This document shows, piece by piece, positions 12,162 to 23,544 of a DNA stretch of 60,000 nucleotides (position 1 is its first letter; every line of letters begins with the position of its first letter). Source of the DNA: Membranipora membranacea (lineage: Eukaryota; Bryozoa; Gymnolaemata; Cheilostomatida; Membraniporidae). Made by a program: the position numbers and the translations under genes. Where the stretch lies: positions 26,352,001-26,412,000 of the forward strand of contig OU612072.1 in assembly GCA_914767715.1 (NCBI GenBank). The letters run 5' to 3'. Below the pieces are notes generated by a model. The model was not told the origin of the DNA. It made no database searches and saw only the letters and a list, made by a program, of their open reading frames with translations.

Positions 12162-15100
12162 ATCAATACATTCTCAATTATTAATAGCGCCATCACTATT
12201 TTACCTGTCAACTAGGGCAAGACGTTAATCGTCTGCATAGGATATTGTTTGGCATTTGACAACCAGCTAATAAGTGAATTGGATTGGATCGAACCATACA
12301 AGCAATATTGACTACGCCAACAGCCGATATTTATGATGAGGTGGAATTTTTATTTTAATCTCATGTTTGACATGAGAGAAAATATCACTTGCTATTTTTT
12401 AAACCACTGATTTGATACACATGTAATATGATAAGGGAACTTGGAACCATGGTTGATTGAGGAAATTTTGTTGTTCAATTTGAAATGGAGGATGTTTCAG
12501 ATGCTTTGCAGGATAAGAACCATTAATTATCTCAACATTCCTTTGTCTGTCAAATAAAGGAAGACATTTTTCTTCTGCTCAGGACATTATTTAGTATTTG
12601 ACAACCATCTGATAGGTTTAACTGGCATATTTTGTCAAGTGATATTCAATAATGTTCAAAATACTCACTGATTTCTTGAAGTCCAAAGAAGAGATTTTAG
12701 TCGACACAGTGATCGTTTCATCACAGTTTAACTCACAAGAGTATGTACTAGGTTGAATCATAGCGCATGATTTCAAGGTATTGCGCGGCAATGCATACAG
12801 CAATGAATCTTGTATCCCTCCCTGATTACACATGCTCTGACTTTTCTTAAATATTAATAGTTAGACCATTTGGGTTTTATTAATCTTATTTTAGATTTGG
12901 AAGCCCACACCTCATAAATAAATAAATAAGGCTCTACTTATCCACATCAATAATCCTGCCACCCTGTTATCAAAGATCAGTGTAGCTTTTCTCCCACAGA
13001 CTCTGATACGACTCAACATTAGAGATTTCACTGACTTCCTTGTTTTCAAATTATAAGGATGTCTGTAAAAACTATATGATCATTTTGATTTGATTTAAAT
13101 CAACCAGGACTAAATGAGCTCTTCATTCATCATGGTCGTAGATCAAGTTTTGCACATTCCACTAAAGTTATGTTTTGTTATGGCTGTATTACACATTTTC
13201 CAGATCAATTCATCAATAATATTATAATTACCATTACATTTTAATTATAAGCCATGAACCCTAATTTTAACGGCTATTAGCATAAATGAGACAACAATCT
13301 CCCAGCTCAAGGCAATCATTTTCCACCCATGAAAATGCAAAAATCTACTGAAAACTGCAGCATATGCAGCCGGCATTTCAATGGTGGAAGTAAACTTTTG
13401 CTTAGTTTGACGCTATGCTAGTTCTTTCCTGTGAACTGAGGTAAGATATGATTGGGTCTGGAATATATTTCGAGACTCAACCAAATAAATGGCAGTAGGA
13501 ATATTGATGGGTAAACTGTGGTGATGTTAAATTTGCCTCTCATTCGCAGGGAAACCAGTTTTATAGCGTTTTTTGAAAATAAATAGGTGTTAAATTAGCA
13601 GACTGAATTGGGTGGATCAGTCATTGAAAACTTGGAACAAGAGCTGCGTAATATGCTATATATTTAACAAATTAGTAAGTTGCAAGAAAACAAAACAAAG
13701 ATTTTGCCAGAATACAGATTTGCTGGTGGTGGGACATTAATTGACTCATGTGATGTGGAACAAAGTTCACACTTATCATCTCACCCACTTCCTTTTGATT
13801 ATTATTGTCAACGAAATTTAAGACTTTAGTGATATATGATTCTGCAAATATCCAAGCATGTAAATTGTTTTTTGCATGTTATGACACCTAAGGTAATTAA
13901 TATGTGGCAGTTGGGATGACTAAACGAAGTTTTTGGGGGTCCAATGTTAAATTCTAGGTTTGGTTGACACGTTGCAAAGTGTGTGTACAGACACAACGTG
14001 CTTCGTTTGGTCTGAACTGAAGACAGCGACTCTGCAGTCAAGTAGTCAAGTTTTGTTACATGCCATAGCCACCAATCCTGACACTCATAGACAAGAACCA
14101 ATAGTAACCTTCTGGCAGTGATGGGCTTATTATTTATCATTTTACTATTTCCCATATCTATTTTGTGCAACAAGTGGTTTTTAAAACTATCAAATTGATC
14201 ATCTATCGACATTAGTGGTTAGCGGTTCTCATGTCAACATTATGTGACATTATCCATCTCGACCTACTTGAAGTGCAACAAGCCACGTCTACATATCTGA
14301 AGTGTAACAAGCCACAGTGACATATCTGCCAACAGGACATATATATCTCATATGATACGGTAGAGAGTTCACACTTATCATCTTAATCACTTCCTTTTGA
14401 TTGGAGATTTGATTGACACTGTGGCTCATTTTTCATAAGCGCTAAGCAGTTGCCAATGCAGTATTGTCATACGCTGTCTAGTGAGAAGCTGAGGAGAATG
14501 TTGAAGTAACTAAGTAGCGACTGATATACAGGGAATTCACCTGTTACCAAAACTAGAAGTGTGAGCAAATAAATTTAAAGTCAGCGGTACAGCGGCAGGT
14601 CTTATGATGGTGTGTAGTTTTTGTACACAGATAGAATATCATATATATATCAGCTGTTTGTTGTATTTAACTTTAATGCCTTGCGAAAACCTGTACCATG
14701 TTGGTTCTGAATTCCTATTGCCTGTTTTCTCTCATTGTGAACAAACAGAAAATAGCGCACAGCCTACAAATTCTCTACATAGGTAACATTTTGTCATCAA
14801 ATAAACAAACACATGATGCTAAGAGGGCCAGGGGATGTGGGATTCAATTCAAACAAGTATTTGGGTCTCGAGAAGTGATATACTAGCTGAGCAAAATTGG
14901 TTTGTCCCCATTTTTAATCAGCATACACAGATACTGATTTAATCACCCTGGCAAATAGGCAGATAGGCTGAGTCACTGGTGATGATAATAGTCATCAACA
15001 AATATTTGTCCGTAGCTTGCAAGTTGCGTCGATCAATGATGAATTGGTCAAGTTACTTTGTCTCATGAGTTTCATAATCTTCACTATGACTTAATTTCCG

Positions 15101-15884
15101 ACCGGCTTTAAATAAAATAGAGTTGTGTGATCCACATGCTGTGATCTTCTTCTTTTCAAATCCATACACAAATACTGGTTGTCAAACCGAAAAAAAGAAT
15201 AATTTTAACGAAAAATGTTACAAAATTAAACATTTCATTGATTCTATCATTTGCCAATATTCAGGCTTTGCAAGTCACTTTTTGCCTTTCATGCCACCTA
15301 AGGTAATCAATATTGGGCACCTTAAGCTTATAGGCATGTTGTCTTTTGAGTTCAGAGCTGTTTTCTAGGTTTGGTTGGCCGGTTGCAAAGTGTGTACAGA
15401 TACAGCGTGTTTCGTTGGGACCGATTTGTAGAACATCATTCTGCAGTAAAGTATTCCAGTTGAGTGACCTAACTTAGTCACCATTCTTAACACTATTATA
15501 TAGAAATGGATATTTACGTTCTGGCAGTGATGGGCACATTATTTATCATTTTATTTCCCATTTCTATTTTGGACAACAAGTGGCACCATTAACTACATAA
15601 TCAATCATCTTTTGACAGTAAAGGCTCATGATGTGGCATGTTGATCTAATATTTTATAAAGATGATTGACTTGCCTCTGCAGAGGAAGTGTGTTTGCAGA
15701 TTACCTGGAAAACTTCAAATGTCATCTGAATGTTCAGAGAGGGTTATGTGAGTAATCTAAATTAAACTGTTTTATTATAATATTATGGCTCATTGGCAAA
15801 CTGTGTCAATACAACTTGACCCATGGAGATCACAGTTTACCCATTGCCCAGAGATGGTTGACAGTGGGTTTCCCATGAGTAGAA

Positions 15885-16075
15885 TGTAGCTGAGCTGGTT
15901 AGAGCATGTTCCCTCAAACATGCAAGTGTTTGAGGTTCTTGGTTTACTGTGCCCCTTGAGTGCTCTGACCTACCTACAATCATGTCTTCTGACAGAATCA
16001 AAACTTGTGATTGCAACCAACAAAAATCAACCTCCATTAACACTCAGAACAGCTTCAGAGGTTAATGTAAATCGT
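15885..16075 (+). repeat. tRNA-like SINE inside the 13.8-18.3 kb modules, copy 1
   Basis: TAGCTGAGCTGGTTAGAGC, then CTCAAACATGCAAGTG and a degraded B-box region (GAGGTTCTTGGTTTACTGTG). The 3' part reads TTCTGACAGAATCAAAACTT. Copies recur at 16945 and 17795. Confidence 0.5.
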
Positions 16076-16944
16076 GCATCAATATGAGTTAATACATACA
16101 CAGCGGTAGGAAAAAAAAGGAAACTTACCAGAGACTTATGATAATTAAACAAAATAAATATTCGATTGTAAGTTTGAATTCAGCAAAACAGTAAAGTTTC
16201 TGAGCTATGTCCATCATCCATCCCGGCATATTTGAATTGTAAGAAGCCACGTCTAGATATCTGCCGGACGAAGGACGTGAATTTGTTTAATGTGATCCAA
16301 GAAAGTTCATACTTATCATCTTAATCACTTCCTTTCAGTTGGAGATTTTTGATATTTTGCCGATCTTGGATCATCGCCAATGACAGGAGAGGAGTAGATT
16401 ACGAAAACTCAGTAGCAACCGTTAAAAGAGGAATCCACAAATTACCAAATCTAGAATTGTGACCGATTTTGTTAAGCCAGAATTGTAGCACATGATGTTG
16501 CGGTCAAGTATTCAAGCTGTGTTACATGGTGTAGCCTCCAATCTTGACACTAACATACAGAAACCAATATTTACCTTCTGGCAGTGATATTTACATTATA
16601 TATCCTATTATTTCACATTTCTATTTTAGACAACAAGAGCTACTATTAACTATCATTATAATTAATCACTTATTGCCGGTATAGGCTCATGATGTGGCAT
16701 GTTTATCTAATATTTGATAAACAAATTTGACTTGCCTCTGAAGAGGAAGTATGTTGGTATATTAACGGGAAAACTTCTCATTCCATCTGAATGTTCTTAG
16801 AGGGTTAGGCGATTCATCTCAGTTGAATTATTCCCTTTTAATTTGTTGATATGTCATAGACACTTCAAACTGTTCTTATACAGTTTAACCCATCGATATC
16901 ACAGTTTAACAATTGCCTACAGATGGTTGACTGTAGATTTCTCA

Positions 16945-17200
16945 GGAGTAGGAGATAGCTCAGTTGGTAACAATCCCTGTACTCAAACATGCAAGTGTTG
17001 GAGGTTCTTGATTTGAGGCTTGCTACTGGACACTGTACTCCAGGTGTGATCTGACCTCGCAACAATAACAGGGCAACTTGGCGACAAAAATGGCTCTCTT
17101 GCCTCTAATGCACCTCCTTTTCTCAGTCTTCTGGCAGATACAGAAACTTGCGTTTTTAACAAACAACGATCAACATCCACTAACAATAAGATTTTCTTCA
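16945..17200 (+). repeat. tRNA-like SINE, copy 2
   Basis: It has the best A box of the three (TAGCTCAGTTGG) and then CTCAAACATGCAAGTG. The B box is degraded (GGTTCTTGATTTGAGG) and the 3' body is interrupted. Confidence 0.5.
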
Positions 17201-17794
17201 ACAAAAGACACCCACGGTCTGACATGTCCTAACCTTCATGATCTTCACAATGCTGGGAGATCTGTGTGCTGTAAATGTCTTCTTTATGTGACATTGATGA
17301 GTAATTGTTGTCAAATTGGATAGCAGGAAATACCTGAAATTATAAACCTCAACAGAATTAAATATATTATGAATCCTGTCATTGGCAAATATCCAGGGTC
17401 TACAAATCATTTTTGCCTGTCATAGCACCTTAAGTAATGAATATGTTGCAGCTGGGGAGACTAAGCGTAATTGATGATTATTGGCATTTGATTTTTGGGG
17501 GTTCAGAGTAAAATTCTGAGTTCAATTGACCTGTTGCTAAGTATGTACGAAGTCAATCATCTAATGACAGTAATGGTTAAAAATGTGTCAAGTTGATCTG
17601 TGGATTGATAACGATGATTGACTTGCCTCCGCAGAGGAAGTATGTATGCAGATTACCTGGAAAACTTCTTATATCATTTTAATGTTCAGAGAGGGATAGG
17701 TGAGTTATCTGAATTAAAGTGAATGATATTATCAAACTGTGCCGATACAAACTTGTCCATGGAGATCACAGTTTACCAATTGGCTAGAAATGGT

Positions 17795-17975
17795 TACCAG
17801 GTTTTCTCAGCTGATTAGAGTGTGTGCCCTCAAACATGCAAGTGTGATAGATTCTGGAACTGAGTCCCACTGGACACAGTCCCCCATAAGTGCTCTGATC
17901 TGCCTACAAATATATCTTCTGACAGAGAAAAAACTTGTGATTTCAACAAACAACATTTAAACTTCACTAACACTC
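17795..17975 (+). repeat. tRNA-like SINE, copy 3
   Basis: TCTCAGCTGATTAGAGTG, CTCAAACATGCAAGTG and a GAGTCCCACTGGACAC segment. The 3' body matches copy 1. Confidence 0.45.
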
Positions 17976-18449
17976 ATACAGCTGCAGAGTTGATGGTGAA
18001 TCGTGCCGTAATATGAGTGAATACAAACACAGCGGTTGGTAAAAAGGGGACTTACCTAAGACTTTTGATATGATTTTAAACGTGCAATCGCTTGCCAATT
18101 TGAATCTAGCGCTACAGTGTAACTTATTCAGGTATGAGAGATCATCCATGCCAACATACTTGAGGTGTATCAAGTCATGTCTACATATCTGCTTGTGGCA
18201 GGACATTAATTATCTAATTTTATATGGAATAAAGTTCACACTTATAATCTTTATCACTTCCTACTGACAGGAGATCTTTGACCCTGTGGCTCAACTGTAA
18301 AAAGAAGGGCTTTGTAACTTTTGCATCCTGTTACCACAAAAATTATAATGATGGATTGTCCTACCCAGCAATTCTTCTTAGGGTTTTCATTCAGACTTTG
18401 TAAATTCTAACAGGGAACCTCAACAAGTTTTGCCAATAAATAACATTTT

Positions 18450-18720
18450 CTTGGACTGGTCGAGGATGGAATTAGCAGTTCGACTTATGATAATTAATGG
18501 TCAGGATTACATTTCCTTGTTGTTGTATTATCACTCCTTCTTAGCCAATAAATCACCACAAGGTGGAGCTCAGCAGTATGCCAAGTCTGACATTAATCTG
18601 CCATATGATGAAGCAACTTTGCATGAAGGTAAACAAATAAATCATTATATTAACTGGGAAGGTGTTTCAACTAACCTCAACCAGTTAATTGGAATTTAAG
18701 ATAAAGTTCAAAATGATTAC
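18450..18720 (+). repeat. R1 interspersed repeat
   Basis: A good match to R1 (GAGGATGGAATTAGCAGT, ATTACATTTCCTTG, AAATCACCACAAGG). It ends AACCAGTTAATTGGAATTTA. No TSP1 gene is next to it. Confidence 0.7.
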
Positions 18721-18984
18721 CGCTAAGCAAAAGCATCTACTGAATAGTGCTGCAAAGTCACCCAACACTTGATTGGTACTACTAAACTGAACAGTTGATT
18801 GACTATCAGCGATACTAGATAAGCGAGATTTTTTATTTGTTTGATAAGTTTGATTGTCTTTCTTAACATATTTCTCCAGATATTCTATCAGTTGATCATT
18901 ACATCTGGTGAGATTGTCACAAGGTTTCATAACTGACTGGTATATCTTGTTCCTTAAATTGATATTTTCTAAAAATAACACCTA

Positions 18985-19170
18985 GTTAGGTGGAGGCGGA
19001 GATGTGTAGCGCAGGTTGTCAAATCTTAGATAAATTGGCCATATCAGGAAGCGACTTTGCAAAGTGGCAAACTAATAACTTTCTATATTAGATGCATACT
19101 TTCTCAGTGAAGGTGTTTTCATAACTTCAACAAGTAAATTGCGATTGCAGATAAAATAACATATTCACCT
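18985..19170 (+). repeat. R1 interspersed repeat, internally deleted
   Basis: AGGTGGAGGCGGAGATGTGT runs directly into GCGCAGGTTGTCAAATC and CATATCAGGAAGCGACTTTG. Its downstream extension to about 19560 matches the one at 26480-26800. Confidence 0.65.
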
Positions 19171-20399
19171 CCTGTGTGAAGGGGTTAGAAGGAATCCCAG
19201 TTCTCATTAGCCATATGTCTTATCCTCATAGAGAACTAAAATAGAGTGGATATGTCACTCATTATCATATCAATAGTAAGGGACAGCAAAACTAAACATC
19301 GCCAAACTTGTTTGGCTGATATGGAAGAATTTGGTCAAATTCGCAAACGTCATCTTGTTTATGTTGACCTGAGCTATCCACAGTGTAGAGCATTACGATG
19401 ACTTGATAGGCACATCAGTATAATGATGCTTGTTATATATTAGATTGCTAAAATAATGACTGACTAACTCTCAATTAGTGAGTATGCTATACAACATGAG
19501 ATGATGTTTTGTCAGCATTATTTTGTCTATTATGTAGACCAGAATGCAATGGCTATCATATTGATCCATGATACAAAATTTTCTTTCCAAACTCAAACCA
19601 ACTTTTGCATCCATGTCAATGATACCAGATGGGCGTTAGGCAGTCGGATAAGCATGTTTTGCACATCAATGACGCACAGGGGGAGAAACATGTGCATGCT
19701 GAAGTCCTGCGCTCTAATCAACTGAGCCATTTCACACTCTTCCCAAAAGAGATGATTCTAGGATTGCTTTCAGAACAATGTAATTAACTCATAATCCAAA
19801 AAAATGAATGATACCTTTGAGTTTATACTGGTGCCAATATCACATTCCAATCAAGATTATCCTTAATTACATAGGCAATAATCTTGAGGATTGATTGAAA
19901 TGATGGTGTTTCTCTAATTCTGCTTCCAAAAATTAAATCGAAAAGGTAGCTTGTGGATTCCTATATCAAGCCACAAGCATCAATTAAAATTTTTAGCTCA
20001 GACTGAACCTATGTTAGAGAGTGCTTACTTTTGAGTAACCTCTATCCACCTCCCATATATGTTAGAGTGCAAAGTCATCGCTAAGCTAATATTATTGGAT
20101 TTGATACCCCTTCATTCAACTGCTGCCGGGTTTGTTGGGTAGTCATGTCTGCAATGTCGATATTGAGTAGTCCCAATTCATGGCCATTGAGGCAACATGG
20201 ACACCTTGTCAAGGTGGGAGACAGGAATAATATTGCGCAATAGTGCGTGTTAATAATGAGAGTGTTGAGTTTTTGCAGTGGCTACTGTGACCTTATATTA
20301 TTGGTTCAGCTATATTCATCCTAACGGTCAATAGAATGAATTCTATAGCAATTTGGGAATATAACTCTTACAAACAAAACCTTGTTCGTCACGAACAAA

Positions 20400-20610
20400 A
20401 TCTGTAATGATGAGGATTCAATGTGATGCAAACCTGCCACATGTCAAGACTAATAAATAACATTGGTATCAATGATATTAAGATTTGCCCTCTCTGACAG
20501 AATGCTTATAATTAACTAATTGCACACCTTTATGGATTAATGAATTGTAAAATGTCCAAAGCATAATAGGCACTACTACAGAGAGATTGATGGAAACCCA
20601 ACAAGTTGGC
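20400..20610 (+). repeat. Repeat R3, copy 1
   Basis: GATGAGGATTCAATGTGATG through GCACACCTTTATGGATTAAT to AGCATAATAGGCACTACTAC. An inverted copy is at 47230-47415. Confidence 0.6.
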
Positions 20611-20738
20611 ATAATTATACACCTTCACTCAGAAAATAGTGTCTGCAGAGGACCTAAATACATAACATTATTATTGGCATCAATCATATTGCTTGCTCGC
20701 TCGCCAATATGATTCACAGTAAATATTGGGACCGTTCT

Positions 20739-20757
20739 GGGGGGGGGGGGGGGGGGG
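20739..20757 (+). repeat. Run of 19 G
   Basis: An uninterrupted G homopolymer followed by TAGATACATACATACACA. It is unusual in this AT-rich window and a likely length-error site in the assembly. Confidence 0.95.
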
Positions 20758-21502
20758 TAGATACATACATACACATCCATACACATACAGTTAATTAAAG
20801 AAATTAAGTGGCCAGATATATGTATTCTCACCGAAGGGTCTTCATGGCACCAATATTGTGCTCCATATTCTACAACAACAAGTCTGACTGTGATGTCCTG
20901 TCTCCCTCTTCTCCCTAGATACAACTTCAAAGTGTATGTTTGGTGAATTGATGAGTAATCGCTGTTTTTATCATCTAATTGATAATTTTTGCTTCCAATT
21001 TATGATGTTATGTTGAGGCTTCTTGTATTTTTTATTTATTATAATTTTGCCGATGATTAATATGCTACATGTGCCCACAATTCATGTCTCAAACAAGCGA
21101 TAATCTCATGCAAGTAATAAACAAATTAGGAATTGAGCATGACGCTGCAGTTCCTTACAGTCTCATCAAACTAATTTTCTGATCTTACTGGCTTGAGCCG
21201 TAATCCGGTGTTAATCGTGAGTCTAATTTTTTTTATTATGTACAACAAAAACTAAATTGAGTGAAAACCCAAAGGATGAATATAACCAATGTCTGGCAAC
21301 TCTCAAGCTATCTGATGTAAACAATCATCTAGATATTATACTGCGTAATATACTCCGCCGAGATGAGGCTAGGCAAAAATCGTCCACTACATGCTTGGCT
21401 GCCTACCATTCCTGTAATCACTATCTTTACCATGAGGTGTTATCGAGACTAAAGCATCGTGTGGCACTACTTTGGAAAAAACTATTTTTGAAATAATTAG
21501 TC

Positions 21503-21735
21503 GAACCAGTGCTGCCATTCAGGCAAATGTGTGCTTCTGCATATCTCAAAACTAATAACTTGAGGCAGCAAACTCGGCATTGTAAGCAGATGGGCAAATA
21601 ATTTGCAGAAACTGTTTGTCAAAACCAGGGCATGCAATTAATTATCTACTGTAATGTGTGATGTAGTTACCGCCTTACTAGTGGAAATAAATGACGCCAT
21701 AAGCTAGTGTGCCAATTTCATACCCCAATTTTAAG
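21503..21735. repeat. Partial copy of the foldback element
   Basis: It aligns with the left arm and loop of 31571-31800 (shared GGGCAAATAATTTGC-type core and GTTACCGCCTTACTAGTG loop). The right arm is not recognisable. Confidence 0.55.
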
Positions 21736-22217
21736 ATCAGGCACTCAGCACCAGATATGTGATAGAAACCAAATAGTTGATTTAGGATTTGTGACACCAG
21801 TTATGCATATTTTAATTTGTGTGATAAGTTTTTCTGTGTCTATTAACTAATATCTCGATGTTTTTAAATGGTTGATGCTGCAGAAAGTTATACCTGTTAC
21901 CCTAAATTGCTTCCTTCTAAAAATTTTATTTTTGTCAGGTGGAAGATATTAATAATAAAATAAATAAATAAATTTAAATTCATGATGAAAAAAATATATT
22001 ACATAACTGCTACTTTTGTATTTAATTTGTAATATGTATATGTACGTTGGATAATTAGCTTTGATGTGATGTGCTTCATCAGCCCACTATTAATGCCATA
22101 CACACACAATAGTCTCAGGTAAGAAGTAAACAAACTAGGAATTCAGCATGCAAATGAAATTCCTTACAGATTCATGACAGAACTTTTAAGAGACAAAATA
22201 AGCAGATTTTTTAATTT

Positions 22218-23445
22218 TTAATCCCATCTGTATGGTTGTCTGTGTGGTTGGTGGTGTGGTTGTCTGTGTGGCTGTGGATTGTAATGAGGCTCTGCAAAAA
22301 TCAAATATTTCAGTTAGATGTATAAGAAGAAAAAATATTGAGCCGCTATTAATATTATTTGTTTCTTACTACGCATTGATATCAAACTAATTAGAGTTCA
22401 TGAAAAAGTACTCTATTTACTTTATATCCGGTAAATTCTGAGTGTGAGAAATTGCAAAGCTGTACAGTGTCACCTGGTTTGCATTTGTGAAGTAGTGTTG
22501 CAAGGGAAATCCAAACTATGAGCTAGTCGGTAGAAGCGGACAGCACTCTATCATCTTTATCCACTGGGTAGCTTATGATTATTTACTTACTGTGTACATT
22601 TCTGGTTTGACTAGCGGCTCCGTAGCACTTGCGTCCTCCACATGATGGAAATGGTTTGCTGCAGGTTCTGGTTCTGGTCTGCTTGTATGTGTGAGGGTTG
22701 TTAGACCAGTTAGTCCAGTAAGCCCATCCACCGTTGACTACAAACAGTATGATGGTCAGTCTGGTTGAAGTCAACACTGAATTGACTTAAATCTACTGAC
22801 AGTCGTAATCAGTTGTATATGCTGTTTGGAATCTTTTTATTTCTCTTTCAATTTTGGAGGATATCCCTTACCTGGGCAGCAATGCAGATTGCAGTACTTC
22901 ATAGATTTGTTTCGTCCGGCACAATTTGAGTTTCCATGTGTTCCGTAGCCATAGACTTGCTTCCTCTCACATGTTCTGTATCTGAATTGGATTCCTCTAC
23001 CACAAGGCTTAGAGCATTGTCCATACTGACCCCATGCACTCCATGTAGCAACTGCAAAATGAAACATATTGTTATAAACTCATCATTTAAAAAAAACTCA
23101 TTCAAATATTTGAATCATGTAATAAGAGATTTGCTTTATATCTATATCTGAATGGACATTTATTCCTCATAAGTTTACTTACCAGTGTAATGTGTTCTTG
23201 GTTTGTAGTGAGGTTGAACATAATCCCATCTATATCTGTAGGCGGACACACATGACACAGCAACGATAGCCAGGAGGATAAGCTTTGTCATAGCTACATA
23301 AGTAAGAATAAAAGATGTTGATATGACTAGTATGGTAAAATATTTGAGGGACTGCTCTAGAAATATTGAAAACCATGAAATTGTGTCAGTCCTAGCATAT
23401 TTTTGGTTGATCTCTAAATCTGTTGTTGGCAACCAACTTACCCAT
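22218..23445 (-). CDS. Gene D: secreted TSP1-domain protein with altered C-terminus
   Basis: Exons: 23442-23445, 23183-23293, 22872-23051, 22591-22737 and 22218-22291, joining to 172 codons with TAA (171 aa). The arm is the short class (YRYRWDYVQPHYKP). Exon 3 is the QC/GRG/CERKQ/CAGRNK class, with YGTHGNSN where most copies have YGPHGNSK. Exon 4 is the GGRKCYGAASQTRNV class and ends in H. The tail keeps three QPH units, then breaks from the family: the usual QPHY stop is replaced by QPYRWD and a stop, and the conserved 3' flank found in the other minus-strand genes is absent. The distal part of the conserved upstream block is also missing beyond about 23640. Splice sites are canonical. It is likely functional but has rearranged ends. 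Confidence 0.85.
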
Positions 23446-23508
23446 TTTAGTTGATCTTCCTATTGAATGTAACATTTGAATGATGTCCGCTCTCTCAACT
23501 GCATGCCC

Positions 23509-23543
23509 TTTTATACTCACAGATAACCATGGCGACAGATAAG
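23509..23543 (-). promoter_or_regulatory. Gene D core promoter: TATA box and GATA site
   Basis: The minus-strand TATAAAA is at 23509-23515 (70 bp to ATG). GATAAG is at 23538-23543, 22 bp further upstream. Confidence 0.73.
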
Positions 23544-23544
23544 A

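Larger units (their letters stand above)
9688..13488 (+). repeat. Segmental tandem duplication, unit 2 (3.8 kb, carries gene C)
   Basis: The second copy starts TCCCACAGATAAGAAGATGG. It is shorter mainly because the equivalent of about 7973-8888 is missing: AATGTTCAAAATAC is joined directly to TCACTGATTTCTTGAAG at about 12665. Confidence 0.85.
13830..18290 (+). repeat. Head-to-tail array of decayed modules of about 1 kb
   Basis: Landmarks recur in the same order. CACCTAAGGTAATTAAT-like is at about 13888, 15297 and 17427; the block ending TTCTGGCAGTGAT is at 14110, 15520 and 16577; GACTTGCCTCTGCAGAGGAA-like is at 15668, 16730 and 17620; a tRNA-like head is at 15890, 16950 and 17805; and GTTCACACTTATCATCTT-like is at 13757, 14369, 16307 and 18233. 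Some modules lack internal blocks. No credible gene lies inside; the 128-codon ORF at 13826-14212 is in this repeat. Confidence 0.6.
18290..22217. other. Repeat-filled intergenic region
   Basis: It holds two R1 copies, R3, the G run, a foldback half-copy, and a minus-strand tRNA-like stub at 19700-19735 (reads TGGCTCAGTTGATTAGAGC, no B box). No credible gene. Confidence 0.5.

Noticed and set aside
13826-14212. A 128-codon minus-strand ORF
   Set aside because: It lies wholly in the decayed 13.8-18.3 kb modules and is not open in the other module copies.
19700-19735. tRNA gene on the minus strand (TGGCTCAGTTGATTAGAGC)
   Set aside because: D-arm similarity only; no B box or acceptor stem follows.
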